From Primulina eburnea (taxonomy: Eukaryota; Streptophyta; Magnoliopsida; Lamiales; Gesneriaceae), in contig NC_133103.1 in assembly GCF_022965805.1 (NCBI RefSeq), positions 25,817,462-25,881,461 on the forward strand: a DNA stretch of 64,000 nt, read 5' to 3'. The notes below the pieces were generated by a model, which did not search any database, was not told the DNA's origin, and was given only the letters and a program-made list of their open reading frames with translations. The translations under genes and the position numbers were made by a program. This document shows, in pieces, positions 22,121 through 34,600 of the stretch (its first letter is position 1; each line of letters starts with the position of its first letter).

Positions 22121-23940
22121 ATGGGCACTCCCTCCCCCTCCCCTTCGAAGACTTCGGTAGAACTTCCCTGGTACGAAATTAAGGCTTCGGTCCTAGGATA
22201 TGATGATGTCCCTAGGATTAGAGAGTTGTCGGGACAATCTTCGGATATTGATATTCAGATCCCTGAGATTACAGATAGAGCTCATCTCCCCCCCGACGGA
22301 TACTGCACATTTTTGGACCAACTAGAGATGGGTCTTCGGTTTCCTATACCCAGGATAGTCCAGTGCCTATGTGATCACTACCTGATATGCCCTAGTCAAT
22401 TAGCTCCCAATTCCTTTAGCACGCTTCTGGCTTTAGGAATATTGCTTAGGTATTCCAACCTAACCCTCTCCGTAGCCCTCTTAGATCGCTTTGTGAAAAT
22501 CAAAAGAAAAGAAATTGGTCGATTTTACCTATCACCCCAGCCCGGGTGTGAATTTTTGGGCGGGAACCCTTCATCTCACAAGGGTTGGATGAACAGATAC
22601 TTTTACGTAGAGTCTGAGCCTTTTACTTGGTACTGCGATATGGCTTGGGCCGAGCAGTTAACCCTGAGAGATCCTCCCACGCCTAAGCGCGCCATCAACC
22701 TGACCCGGTTCCTCGCTAGTATCTCGGAAAGGTGTTTTGACGTCAAGAGCCTGGTCCAGGATGATCTTCTCTGTGAGTTTAGGTTCTGCAAAAAAGGAGT
22801 CGAAGTGGAGGGGGACATAGGTATATTTTCCTCAGCCTTTCCATTTTCCCATTGAAAACCTCTATTATGCTGACTCCATGTTTATTTTGCTTCTTATGTC
22901 TCCTTTCCCCCAACATCTTCATTTTCTCGTTCTCCCTTTTCTTCTCTTTTTTTTTTTACAGACGAAAGGATCATGAAGTCGGCAATGCTCCAGAACATGA
23001 AGAGGAGGAAAGCTGAGATAGGAGCCTCTTCCAAATCTTCCACCGCCGAGGCCAAAGGAAAACAAAAGAAAGTGCCCATGGAGACTGATGGGCAGCCAAT
23101 GAAGAAGACTCTCAAGACCACCGCTCCGTTCCCGACCCCCCAAGGCTCGGGAAGAGGATACACACTCCTTCCCCCCTTCATGAGCACCATGATTCCGAAG
23201 AGGTTGAGCTGGAGGCACCCCTCGACCATGGGACTTCCTTCATAGCCCATTCCTCCGGACCGGAAGCCTTAAATTTTGTTCGACACTTGGTGTCTTCTGA
23301 AGATCTTACCATCGTGAAGGCTGCCACTGACCTTCAAGCCATAGAGGCTATGTCCCTTAACTTTATGCAGGTAATTAGTTTTGTTTCTTTCGCATCACTA
23401 GTTTTTTTTTTTTGAACATACGTCTTCGCTATGCAGGCTCTGGTTTGGGGAGGTGAAGTCACTGGTCGGATATGTGGAGCTATGGAGAGGGCTAGCTCCT
23501 CTAAAAAATCAATGAATGACGTCCTCAGTCGACATGAGGAACTTCTGAGGCGGATGGAAGATCTCCATACGAAAAGTGAGGCAGAGAAGGTGGCTTTCCT
23601 AGCCGAACTTGAAGCTGCCCGAGCTCATGCCCAAGTCCTTGAGGACAAAGCCGCTTGGGCTGAGCAAAAGGCACTTCACGTCAAGGAACAACTGCGAAAG
23701 AAAAACCATGACGCCGAGGCGATGTGGCTTCAGAAGAAGGAAGAGTTCATCCACTCTTCGGAATTTGATTCGTTGTGCTCGGACAAAGCTACTTCTTACT
23801 TCGAGCATGGGTTTAATGGAGGCATTACTCAAATTCGGGCCAACGGGTATTCCGAAGCCGAACACCCTTTTTCCTTCCTTGATGTGTTTAAGGCCTTGGA
23901 AGACCTGCCAAAGGAGGAAGGAATGGGCAACAGAGAATGA
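22121..23940 (+). pseudogene. Antisense ORF of the TAT element (gypsy-type transposase_28-like protein), spliced
   Basis: This gene runs opposite to the element that carries it. Exon 1 (22121-22820) starts MGTPSPSPSKTSVELPWYEI and contains LPPDGYCTFLDQLEMGLRFP and LGILLRYSNLTLSVALLDRF, which recall the Pfam family called putative gypsy-type transposon (PF04195). A GTATAT donor at 22821 joins to an acceptor at 22961, keeping the frame as GDI-D-ERIMKSAML. Exon 2 (22962-23370) ends NFMQ, and exon 3 (23437-23940) starts ALVWGGEVTG. Exon 3 encodes a long Ala-, Glu- and Lys-rich coiled coil and ends with TGA. A one-base frame change lies inside exon 2 between about 23050 and 23180, so this copy is probably broken. 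Antisense ORFs are known from TAT elements such as RIRE2, Grande and Retand. Their function is unknown. Confidence 0.75.
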
Positions 23941-24161
23941 AGACTTAGACATCCGGGAGGAAGTGAGGGGGCTCGCCGAACCTTTCAAGTTCTATTTGCT
24001 CAATATATTTGTATTATTCTTGTTCTATGTCTTTTCCGTCAAACTTCCCCATGTTTGAAACTATGTCTTAATTTTAAGGGATTAAGTGTTTCGCTTTCCA
24101 TTGTATCTCGTCGTTGAATGCGGTATCGAATTTCTCTTGTTTTCGAGCCCGGAACCGAGCT
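23941..24161. other. 3' flank of the antisense ORF
   Basis: AT-rich sequence with no further gene. It probably holds the transcript end of the antisense gene. Confidence 0.4.
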
Positions 24162-24502
24162 TTAAACCGTGCCGAATGCTAGGTCGGACTTTTAATCGTG
24201 CCGAACGCGAGGTCGGGCGTTCTTTTTATTGCCGAGTGCAAGGTCGGACTTTTTTAATCGTGCCGAACGCGAGGTCGGACGTTCTTTTTCTTGCCGAGTG
24301 CGAGGTCGGTCTTTTTTAATCGTGTTGAACGCGAGGTCGGACGTTCTTTTTCTTGCCGAGCGCGAGGTCGGACTTTTTTAATCGTGCCGAACGCGAGGTC
24401 GGACGTTCTTTTTCTTGCCGAACGCGAGGTGGGACTTTTTTAATCGTGCCGAGCGCGAGGTCAAACGTTCTTTTTATTGCCGAGCACGAGGTCGGACTTT
24501 TA
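24162..24502. repeat. Tandem repeat, about 61-bp period
   Basis: About five copies contain AATCGTGCCGAACGCGAGG and TCGGACGTTCTTTTTCTTGC, with AATCGTG recurring near 24194, 24256, 24318, 24379 and 24440. It separates the antisense ORF from the end of pol in the TAT element. Confidence 0.85.
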
Positions 24503-24624
24503 TAGGTTTATTTCGATTTAAGAAAGATGATATATCAACGTCCAGTCTTATTCATGTTTTCGAAAATAAAGACATAATTTCATAACATAAAGACAAAACT
24601 AACATGATGGGTCGAGACTTATGA

Positions 24625-27614
24625 CTAAGCATAATATTTCTTCAAGTGTTGGACGTTCCACGGGCGCTTGGTTTTCTTTCCCTCAGCATCTTCTAAATAG
24701 TAAGCTGCAATTCCTGCTTTCCCGATAACTTTGTAGGGTCCCTCATATTTCGGGTCTAATTTTCCTCTCTCTCCTGAAACTGGATTCTCTTCATGACCAG
24801 CTCCCCTGTTTCGAACGACCGAGGCCGCACCCTTTTGTTGTAAGCTCGAGCCATCCTCTTCTGGTAAGCAGCCATCCGAACAGCTGCCCTATTTCTCTTC
24901 TCCTCTATTAGGTCCAAATCCATGGCCCTCCATTCGTCGTTATTTGGTCCATATCCTATCACCCGAGCACTTTCTTGTCCGATTTCTGTTGGCAGGACAG
25001 CCTCAGTACCATACACTAAGTTATACGGTGTTTCTCCAGTTCCGATCCGAGCCGTTGTTCGGTAAGCCCACAATACACTAGGTAGTTCCTCAACCCATTT
25101 CCCCTTAGTAGAGTTCAGACGTGTTTTAAGAGCGTGCACAATGGATCTATTAGTGACCTCGATCTGTCCATTGCTCTGGGGATAAGCCACCGATGTAAAT
25201 ATCTGCTCTATCTTCATCTCCTTACACCACTCTCGAACTTTAGAGCCACAAAATTGTCTCCCATTGTCAGATATAAGCCTCCTTGGTATCCCAAAGCGAC
25301 ACACCAGGTTCTTCCATAAAAATTTTAAGATCTCCCCTTCCGTGATTCTAGCCAATGGTTCGGCTTCCGCCCATTTAGAGAAATAATCTACTGCTACTAA
25401 TAAGAATTTACTTTGACCTGTGCTTATGGGAAATGGTCCCACAATGTCTATGCCCCATTGATCGAAAGGGCAAGGGGAGACAACGGACCTCATAAGTTCG
25501 GCTGGCTGCCATTGTAAATTAGCATGCTTCTGACAATTATAACAGGATCTTACCATCATTAGTGCATTTTTTTTCATGGTTGGCCAGAAGAAACCTGCCA
25601 TCAAAGCCTTCCGAGCCAAAGCTATACTCCCTAGATGATTACCGCAACACCCTTCATGGATTTCTCGAAGGACGTAACCAGCTTCTTCTGGACCCAAACA
25701 CTTCAAGAGAGGTCTAGAAAAAGATCTCTTATACAGTATTCCATCCAGGAGCGAGAAGCGGAGTGCCTTCCTCTTGACTTCTCGAGCTCTTTTTGATTCA
25801 GCCGGGACTTTCCCATGACATAAGTATTGCTGAATCTCGTATCTCCAATCTTCTTCCAACATATCTACTTTCTCAACTAGGAGATGATCAATTTGCGAGA
25901 CAAACTCTTGTCCGACTAGCTCTGGTTCCGGGGGGTGATCCAGAGAACTGGCCATTTTGGCCAACCTATCTGCTGCTTTGTTCTCAGCTCGAGAGATTTG
26001 TTTCATGATTAACTCTGAGAATTCCTCCTTAGCTTTTTCAAAAGCTTGTGCGTATCTGACCATTTTCTCATTTTTCACCTCGAACTTACCCTTACTTTGC
26101 TGTATTACCAATTGAGAGTCAGAATAGAGGACGGCTTGAGTATCACCCATGCTTCGAGCAGCCCTTAGCCCGACCAAGAGTTCCTCGTATTCGGCCTCGT
26201 TATTGGAGGCTCGGAAGTTCAGCCTTACCGCAACCTTGGTCTCTTCCCCCCAAGGGGATATCATTACGATTCCTACCCCACTTCCTGTTCGACAGGAAGA
26301 ACCATCCACGAAGATCTTCCATTGTTCTTCCTCCGCTACTTGAACAGTCTCCGCCAGAAAGTCGGCTAAAGCCTAGGCTTTAATAGCAATTCTGGGCTCG
26401 AACTTGATATTGTATTCACTGAGCTCGGTAACCCACTTAATCAACCTTCCCAAGGTATCTGGATGTGAGACAATCTTCCCCAAGACGCTGTTAGTGAGGA
26501 CAGTGACGGGATGTGATAAGAAATAAGGCCTCAATTTTCTGGTCATGATGACGAGGGCCAAAGCCAACTTTTCCTGAGTAGTATAATTGAGTTCTGCTCC
26601 CTTTAAAGCGTGACTCACAAAGTAGACTTGCTGATGAACTGCATCATCTCTTCTGACTAAAACCGAACTTACAGCCTGAGGAGTGACTGCCAAGTACACG
26701 AAGAGCTCCTCTCCAGGGACGGGTTTGTTCAGGATAGGGAGTTCCCTAAGATAAGTTTTCAGCTCCTGCAATGCTTTCTCACTTTGATCATTCCATTCAA
26801 AATTTTTAGTTTTCCGAAGTACCTTAAAGAATGGGAAACTTCGATCTGCGGATCGAGATATGAATCGGGCTAGAGCGGCGATCCTTCCCGTCAATCGCTG
26901 CACTTCTTGGATGTTTCGAGGAGAACCCATAGAGGATAGTGCTTGCACTTTTTCTGGATTAGCCTCAATGCCTCTGCGAGTCACCATGTATCCCAAAAAC
27001 TTCCCCGTCTGAACCCCGAACACACACTTGCTTGGGTTCAGCTTCAACCTGTATTCCCGCAGAGTTTGAAAAGTCTCATCCATATCCATCACAAACTGGT
27101 CGACGACCTTGGACTTGATCAATATATCATCCACATAGACTTCAACGTTCCTCCCCATCTGCTTTTTGAAGACTTTATCCATAAGCCTCTGATAGGTAGC
27201 GCCAGCATTCTTTAACCCAAATGGCATTACTACATAACAAAATGTCCCCTCGGAAGTGATAAAACTGACCTTGCTTCTTTCCTTTTCCGCCAAGGGAATG
27301 TGATGATATCCTTGATATGCATCGAGGAAACAAAGGAGCTCGTGCCCTGCCGTGGAATGGACCAATTGATCTATCCTCGGGAGAGGATAACAGTCTTTAG
27401 GACAGGCTCGGTTTAAGTCGCGGAAGTCCACACACATCCGCCATTTTCCAGGCGACTTAGGAACCAAGACCACATTAGATAACCATGTCGGGAAATAGAT
27501 TTCTTGAATGTGTCCTGCTCTTAATAAATCTTGCACTTGTTCCTTAATGACAGCGACTTTCTCGGGACCGAAATGTCTCTTCTTCTATATCACAGGTCGG
27601 CACTCGTTCGAGAC
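24625..27614 (-). pseudogene. TAT pol: reverse transcriptase, two RNases H, integrase
   Basis: Sequence continues from 38226 across the nested element. Reverse transcriptase (from about 27550) shows WRMCVDFRDLNRACPKDCYP, FCYVVMPFGLKNAGATYQRL and the catalytic VYVDDILIKSK. The usual RNase H follows (FVYLAVTPQAVSSVLVRRDD). After a stop near 26373 comes an archaeal-type RNase H with VDGSS, NNEAEYEELLVGL, LYSDSQLV and NKAADRLA, holding the acidic catalytic residues. Integrase has the zinc-binding CYNCQKH, then WGIDIVGPF, LISDNGRQFCG and NGQIEVTNRS. The tail ends at about 24625 with RPWNVQHLKKYYA after a frame change near 24756. The dual RNase H is diagnostic of TAT. At least two lesions plus the insertion make it inactive. 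Confidence 0.92.
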
Positions 27615-29503
27615 TGTAAGGCTCGAGATTATTAGTTTTCATTAAAATAATACTCGGAAGATATGGGAATGCATGACGTGCAAGGAGAGGAGAAAAGACA
27701 TGAAAATTAAGAGTTTGCAAGACCGCACCCGCGGTCATGCAATGATAGAATTTAGCAAGAAAAACCGAAGCCAGACCGCACCCGCGGTGCAACCTAGACC
27801 GGACCCGCGGTGCATGGACAGTAAGTTGGCAGATTTTACTCGTAGCATCACTGTACCCGCGGGGACAAGACCGCACCCGCGGTCTTGCAGAGACCACACC
27901 CGCGGTCGCTATTTTGGGAAAAATGATAGGGTTGCCGAGAGCATAGCGCACCCGCGGTGCTAACGTGACCGCACCCGCGGTGCTGCATGCGAGAAAGCCA
28001 CCTTTGTTCTTAACTTGACACATGGCATATATATATATATATAGGTAGTGCTGAGTCTTCATTTATTCATTCCAGCAAGAGAGAACCGAGAATTCCATGG
28101 AAGAGCTTCAAGTTTTCATGGCTTAAAAACTAGATTGTGCAAGATATAGCTATCTGATTTCAAATCCGAGCTTAGATTATTGATCCTTGTATTAAGAGCT
28201 TCAAAGTGAGGTAAGTTTCTTTAAATTCCAGCATGGTTTAAAGTTTAGGTGTTGGAGAAATTCTGATATGGTGATGAATATATGTTCTCATGATTATTGT
28301 GAATATATATTCGCTACCGGATCAAGAAACGGATATGATATGCGATTGTTTTAGAATTTCAGTATGTATATGATTGAATATATGCAGAATTCCAGAATTG
28401 GGCATGGGGAATGAGATTGATTATGAATTGAGAATTATGTGTATTATTGAGTATTGTTATTGAGCTAATCGGTATATCGAGAATCCGCCGTTATGCTGTC
28501 AAATTGTATCAGAATCAATTACTGAATTGTATATGGGTTGACTTGAGTTAGAAATTGATAGAAGATATATCAACATTGTCATTTCAGATTGAGATTGACA
28601 GACTTGATATCAAGACTTCGACTACGACAGATATTGTACGACGAAAGGTATAATGCATGTTTTTGTTTGGGGAGATACAACTCAAATGAGATCCCATTTG
28701 AGTTTCCCAACCAAAATCACATACGAGATTTATTGTTTATCTTGAATTATGATTGTGATTTGTTTATAGAATTTGTATTCAAATCTTTTGGAATGATTAT
28801 GCATTGTTTACAGATTGTTATGCATTGCATTTAAGATAGGGAGTCTTGACAGATCCGTCAAACTTCTAGATGTTCGGTGATATCACAGCTTAGGGGAAGA
28901 TCATTCTCCTATTGTAGATGTGGATATAGATCAGGCCGAAGTCTAGGAATAAGACGTATCGTCACCCCGATTGGGAGGTAGGTGATAGATCGTCTTATTC
29001 ACACCGGGATCCCTAGAGTTCTAGTCGAGTCGAGTCCAGACATGGTTTGATTCGAATTACATGTTTATATGATTGTTATTCATCATAGCATGTTTCATGT
29101 TTTAGATTGATTATATGCATGTATACATGGTTATACTGGGATTTGTTCTCACCGGAGTTTCTGGCTGTTGTTATGTCTGTATGTGTGCATAACAACAGGT
29201 GAGGTAGGATCTGGGTCGAGACAGAGATGAGATCGTGATAGCGTGGTGACTTCGGGCGCAGCAGAGGACTAGTGGTTTTTACTAGTTTTGTACTACTTGT
29301 AGATAGTGGTTTGTTTTAAACACTAGTTGGATGAATGTACTAGAACAAGACATGTTTGAATGTTGGTAATATAAATAAAGCACTTATGCTTGTTTACATA
29401 CATTAGAATTAATGTTGAAAAACGAAAAATATGACCCATTTTTTTTATAATAAAGATCCATTTAATCCCAAAGAAATGAGTTAGAGCCCGGGTCCCCATA
29501 ACA
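27615..29503 (+). repeat. 5' LTR of the nested chromovirus-like element
   Basis: Begins TGTAAGGCTCGAG and ends CCCCATAACA. A TATATATATATA box near 28027 precedes the likely transcript start. An 81-codon open frame at 28589-28834 recurs in the other LTR, but I do not regard it as a gene. Confidence 0.93.
27718..27985. repeat. Array of CCGCACCCGCGG-type palindromic units
   Basis: About eight units of the form ACCGCACCCGCGGT or GCACCCGCGGTGC are spread over 270 bp upstream of the TATA box. The second LTR has the matching array at 36414-36710 with one extra unit. Confidence 0.88.
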
Positions 29504-29505
29504 GG

Positions 29506-29517
29506 TGGTATCAGAGC
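29506..29517 (+). other. Primer-binding site (initiator tRNA-Met type)
   Basis: TGGTATCAGAGC lies two bases after the 5' LTR end and is the standard plant initiator tRNA-Met complement used to prime minus-strand DNA synthesis. Confidence 0.85.
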
Positions 29518-29614
29518 GATAGATCCTTTAGAGTGAGATAAGATAGAATGAGCGGGGTAGATTGAGTCTTCTTCCTTGCTTTATGATGTGCTAGCATGAA
29601 TTATTGCTTTCATT

Positions 29615-31525
29615 TGTGAGACCCCGAGACTAAAATAGCTTTGATGGCATTTTGGTAAATAAGTTGAAAAATATTCAATTTATTTTGATGGCATTTTCGT
29701 AGATAAGTTGAAAAATAATGAATTAATTTTAAGGGCAAAATGGTAAATAGTGACATATCTTTTTCATATGAAGCCCAAATGATTTGAGATTTGGATATGA
29801 CGTAGAAAACTCAAATATATAGAAGTTTCATGTTTTGAGTTTTGGAAAATTTGATCGTTTGACTGGTCCGAAGGGATATACCGAAGTTAAAATGTTAAAT
29901 AGTATATATTATATTATATTATATTATATTATTATTAATATAATATAAAAATTTTGATATAAATGAAACTTACTAGAAACGTAAGTTTCATTTTCAAAAG
30001 TTGCACACAGAGAGAAAATCGAGATAGGAGAGAGAGGAATAAGGGTTTTCGATTTTCTTTTCGATCGTGCGACTTATCGGTTTATCCAATCGACGAACCG
30101 ACTTCAGATCTAGGATCGTTGACACGAGGTCTTCGATTTGAGGTATAAATTTCATAGTTTTGGCGATGTTTGAAATTCGTCGATTTTTGGAATAAATCCG
30201 ATAAATTGTTAAATCATACTGGAATTGAAGATTATTGAATAGTGTATGATTTTAACGAAGAAGAGATGATTATAGTGATGTTATTGTGAATTATTCTCAA
30301 TTTATTATAATTAGAGAATTTTAATCGTTGGATTGAGATTGAAGAATTATGTGTCGGTTATATATGCGGTAGAATAACTGACAAGAAACTAAGTTTTGAA
30401 GTCAGAATTGAATTATGTTCTGATTTCGATTTGATATAAATTTTTGAAGTTTCAAATGATATTTGAAACTCATATTAAGGATTTTGAATTATGTTATTGA
30501 TTGGAATGAGTATGTTATTGATGTAGATAAAGTATTATACTGATATCTTCAAGCTACATCGACTGGAACGAAGAATTGAGGTATGTTGCGACCAGGTAAC
30601 ATACGACAGGTATCTGTATTATATGATATATGTCGGTTTGATTGGATTGATTGGATTGGAATACGTGTCTATGTGTCTATTTGATGATTTGATGTGGCAT
30701 ACATGACATTGAGATTTGAGTATCGATGTACACAATAAATGTTTTGTTAACACACATCATTTTATGCATACATCGATACATGACATGCACGTTGAGCTAT
30801 GATCCTTGGATACCTTGATATGATTGGATTGGATTCCGGGGTTTGTGAACACAATTGCTATGTTGGTATTATATGACCCGTAAAACATAGACATTTGTGG
30901 CCCCATATGATTGGATATGAGATGTGGGATTGATGGCGCTTCGTCGACGCTATCATACGTGTATTCCCATATCGGCCGGTGTGCCAGCTCGAGCATTGAT
31001 TTGATTTGATAGCGATTCGATTGATTCTGACATGTGCTCAGTGGATGGGCATTTGACCTGATACCTCCACGACATACATGCATTGCATACCATATATCAT
31101 TGTTTAGATATCTGTGGTATATATGATTGGTTGTTCCATACGGAGCTTTGCTCACCCCCAAGGGGGGCTGTTGTTGTATTTGTGTGTGGACAATGGCAGG
31201 TACTCCAGGATATCAGGAGACCAGAGAGGGTACTTCTGGAGGGAGCCACAACTTGGGCTGAGGTTTTTTGTTTATGTCTTGTTCCTAGTATATATGTGTA
31301 TCTATCTATATACCGGGACATGTCCCGAGGATATGAGATGTTTGTATGTGATTGGTTGTGATTACATGTGGGCATGATTATGACGTGAGATGAGATACTA
31401 TTTTTAGTATTAAAATAAAATGACTTGGGCTCATTGTAAAGAAAATTTAAACTCGTTTTCCGCTGTGATTAATTAGCCCTAATCAGATTGCATTGTAATA
31501 ACGATTAGGAGCTAAGGGCCCCACA
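29615..31525 (+). repeat. Solo LTR inserted in the leader of the nested element
   Basis: Begins TGTGAGACCCCGAG and ends GGGCCCCACA. It is flanked by the perfect 5-bp duplication TCATT at 29610-29614 and 31526-31530. Without it, the leader reads on smoothly and resembles the leader at 63623-63870. At 1.9 kb with no internal coding region, it is a recombined remnant of another Ty3/gypsy family. Confidence 0.9.
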
Positions 31526-31678
31526 TCATTAGTCCATGTTGTACTGTTATCTGACTTGTACTACAGCATGTATTAGTAAAGACTGAATCAGAGCCGATTC
31601 TGGATCAGAGGTAAATGATCAGAGGAGGGCTGAGACAGTTATATAGATGATATACTAATTTGTTTGAATATCAGATAC

Positions 31679-34600
31679 ATGCCTCCTCGAAGAGTAGCAG
31701 TGCCATTGCGACCCACAGCACCAGAGCAGGGTAGCACATCCGGGGATCCGATGGACGTTACGGCTACACCTATGGAGACTTTGTTAAAACGATTCCAGTC
31801 TTTCAGACCACCTACCTTAAGGGGTACAGAAAACGCCATCGAATGTGAAAGCTGGTTGGAGGATATTGAGATGTTATTCGAGTCTCTAGAATACAGTGAT
31901 GAGAAAAGAGTGAAACTTATTGGCCATCAATTGCAAGACGTGGCTAAGAATTGGTGGTTGAACATCAAAATAGCATTGGAACAGCGTGGCACGGAGATTA
32001 CATGGAAAGTGTTCAAGATAGAGTTTTATCAGGGATTCTTTCCTATATCCTACCGTAAAGATAAAGGCGCAGAGTTTGCAAACTTGAGGCAAGGGCAACT
32101 GAACATCGAAGAGTACGTCGCTAAATTCTCTTCTTTGCTTCGCTTTGCACCTCACGTTTCAAGTAGTGATGAGGCCGTAGCGGATCAGTTTATAAACGGC
32201 TTAAATCCCGATATCTTTACATTGGTAAATACTGGAAGACCCAACAATTTCGCTGAGGCATTGAACCGTGCCAAAGGAGCAGAAGCAGGATTGTTTAGGC
32301 AGCGGAGTGTTCCGTATGTCGCCCCGAGTCCTAGACCATCACTACCTCCAGTACAACCTCCTCCTAGATTCGATAGCGGCGGTAGTAGCAGCGGGCGAAA
32401 GGATCAGTTGAAAGCAAAAGGGAAGCAGTTCAAAAGACCTGGGAGCAGTTCGTCGAGCTCCAGTGGATCCAGACATAGTGGTTTTGATCAGAATACAAGG
32501 TATACAGGTGTCTACTGCAGTTCTTGTGGTGGCACGCATGCCACAGAGCAGTGCCAAGGTGTAGTGGGCAGATGTAACATATGTAGGCAACAGGGGCATT
32601 TCGCCAAAGTGTGTCCCCAGAGAGGCTCACAGAGATTTCATGGTGCAGGGTCATCTGCATCCGTAGCTCAGCCTGAGAGGCAAGCTTCATCTGTTCACTC
32701 TTTTCAGCCACCGCAGACACAGACGCAGCCCAGAGCCAGAGGTAGCCAGACCGTGAGCCAACCTCCTCGACAACAGGCTCAGGTGTTTGCATTGACAGAG
32801 GAGCAAGCACAAGATGCCCCAGATGATGTCATAGCAGGTAACTGTTCTCTCTGCGGTTATCCTGCTTATATATTGATAGATACGGGTGCATCGTATACAT
32901 TCATCTCAGAACCATTTGCATTATTGCATTCCCTGCCTGTTGAGTCTTTGTTGGATGTCGTGTCCATTACTTCTCCGTTGGGAAGTGGTTTGATAGCTGT
33001 GACTACTGTTAAACATTGCATCTTACAATTTGAGGGTCATGAAATTGATCTAGATTGCATAGTACTGGGGTTAGATGATTTTGATTGCATTGTTGGGATT
33101 GACATGTTAACCAAGTACAGAGCCACCGTGGATTGTTTCCACAAGGTTGTCAGATTTAGACTAGAGATGGCAGAAGAGTGGAAATTCTACGGTAAGGGTT
33201 CCAGATCTCTGATTCCCTTGATTTCGGCTTTGACTATGAATAGATTGTTGCAGAGAGGAGCATATGGGTTCCTTGTTTATGTTGTAGATGTACAGAAATC
33301 GAGCCCGGCATTGGCAGAATTGCCAGTAGTACGGGAGTTTGCAGATGTGTTCCCAGATGAAATCCCAGGGTTACCTCCAGCTCGAGAGGTAGATTTTAGC
33401 ATAGATCTTATGCCAGGTACTGTTCCTATATCTCGAGCTCCGTATAGGATGGCGCTTGTTGAACTGAAAGAACTGAAAGCACAATTAGAAGATCTACTAG
33501 CCAAGGGATATATCCGAACTAGTGTATCTCCTTGGGGCGCACCAGTGCTCTTTGTGCGGAAGAAAGATGGATCGATGCGATTGTGTATAGATTATCGGCA
33601 ACTGAATAAAGCGACAGTGAAGAATAAATATCCCTTGCCGCGCATCGACGATTTATTTGATCAATTACAAGGATCCTCTGTTTATTCCAAAATCGATTTG
33701 CGATCCGGATATCATCAGCTCAGAGTTCGAGATGTAGATATACCAAAGACAGCATTTCGAACCAGCTATGGACATTACGAATTTATTGTCATGCCTTTTG
33801 GTTTAACAAATGCTCCAGCGGTATTTATGAGCTTGATGAACCAAATCTTTCAGAGGTATTTAGATGATTTTGTGATTGTCTTTATTGATCACATTCTGGT
33901 GTATTCAAAGAATAGAAATGAGCATGCAGAGCATCTCAGAATTGTGTTGGAGACATTGAGGAATGAAAGACTGTATGCTAAATTGTCAAAGTGTGAATTT
34001 TGGTTGAATCGAGTTGTCTTTTTGGGACATATCATATCGGGAGATGGTATCGCTGTAGATCCAAGTAAAGTGGAAGCTGTGATCAACTGGCCAAGACCGA
34101 CTTCTGTGCCAGAGATACGCAGTTTCATGGGTCTAGCAGGATATTATCGACGATTTATTAAAGATTTCTCTAGTATTGCAAAACCAATCACCCAGTTGAC
34201 ACAAAAGAATGCGCCATTTATATGGTCAGAGGATTGTGAGTCTAGCTTTGTGGAATTGAAGAAGAAGCTGACCAGTGCTCCAGTACTGACGATACCTTCA
34301 GGTACGGGTGATTTCGTTGTATATTGTGATGCCTCTCACAGAGGTTTGGGGTGTGTTCTTATGCAGCGAGGTCATGTGGTCGCATACGCCTCGAGACAAC
34401 TGAAGCCACATGAAGTTCGATACCCCATTCATGATCTTGAATTGGCGGCTATTGTATTTGCATTAAAGATCTGGCGTCACTATCTCTACGGCGAGAAATT
34501 TGAGATTTACTCCGATCACAAAAGCCTGAAGTATCTATTTTCTCAATCAGAACTAAACATGCGGCAGCGTAGATGGCTTGATCTACTGAAGGACTTTGAT

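Noticed and set aside
22894..23250. Minus-strand frames opposite the antisense gene
   Set aside because: They are shadows of exon 2 and of the pyrimidine-rich intron.
27718..27985. CRISPR-like spaced repeats
   Set aside because: This is plant DNA. The units are short, variable, self-complementary and irregularly spaced, and the same array recurs in the partner LTR.
28589..28834. 81-codon open frame repeated at 37313-37558
   Set aside because: It is the same part of two LTR copies. Its conservation reflects recent duplication of the LTR, with no start context or homology to support a gene.
31083..31377. Several 87-92-codon frames
   Set aside because: They lie within the solo LTR at 29615-31525, overlap on both strands and have no homology I recognise.
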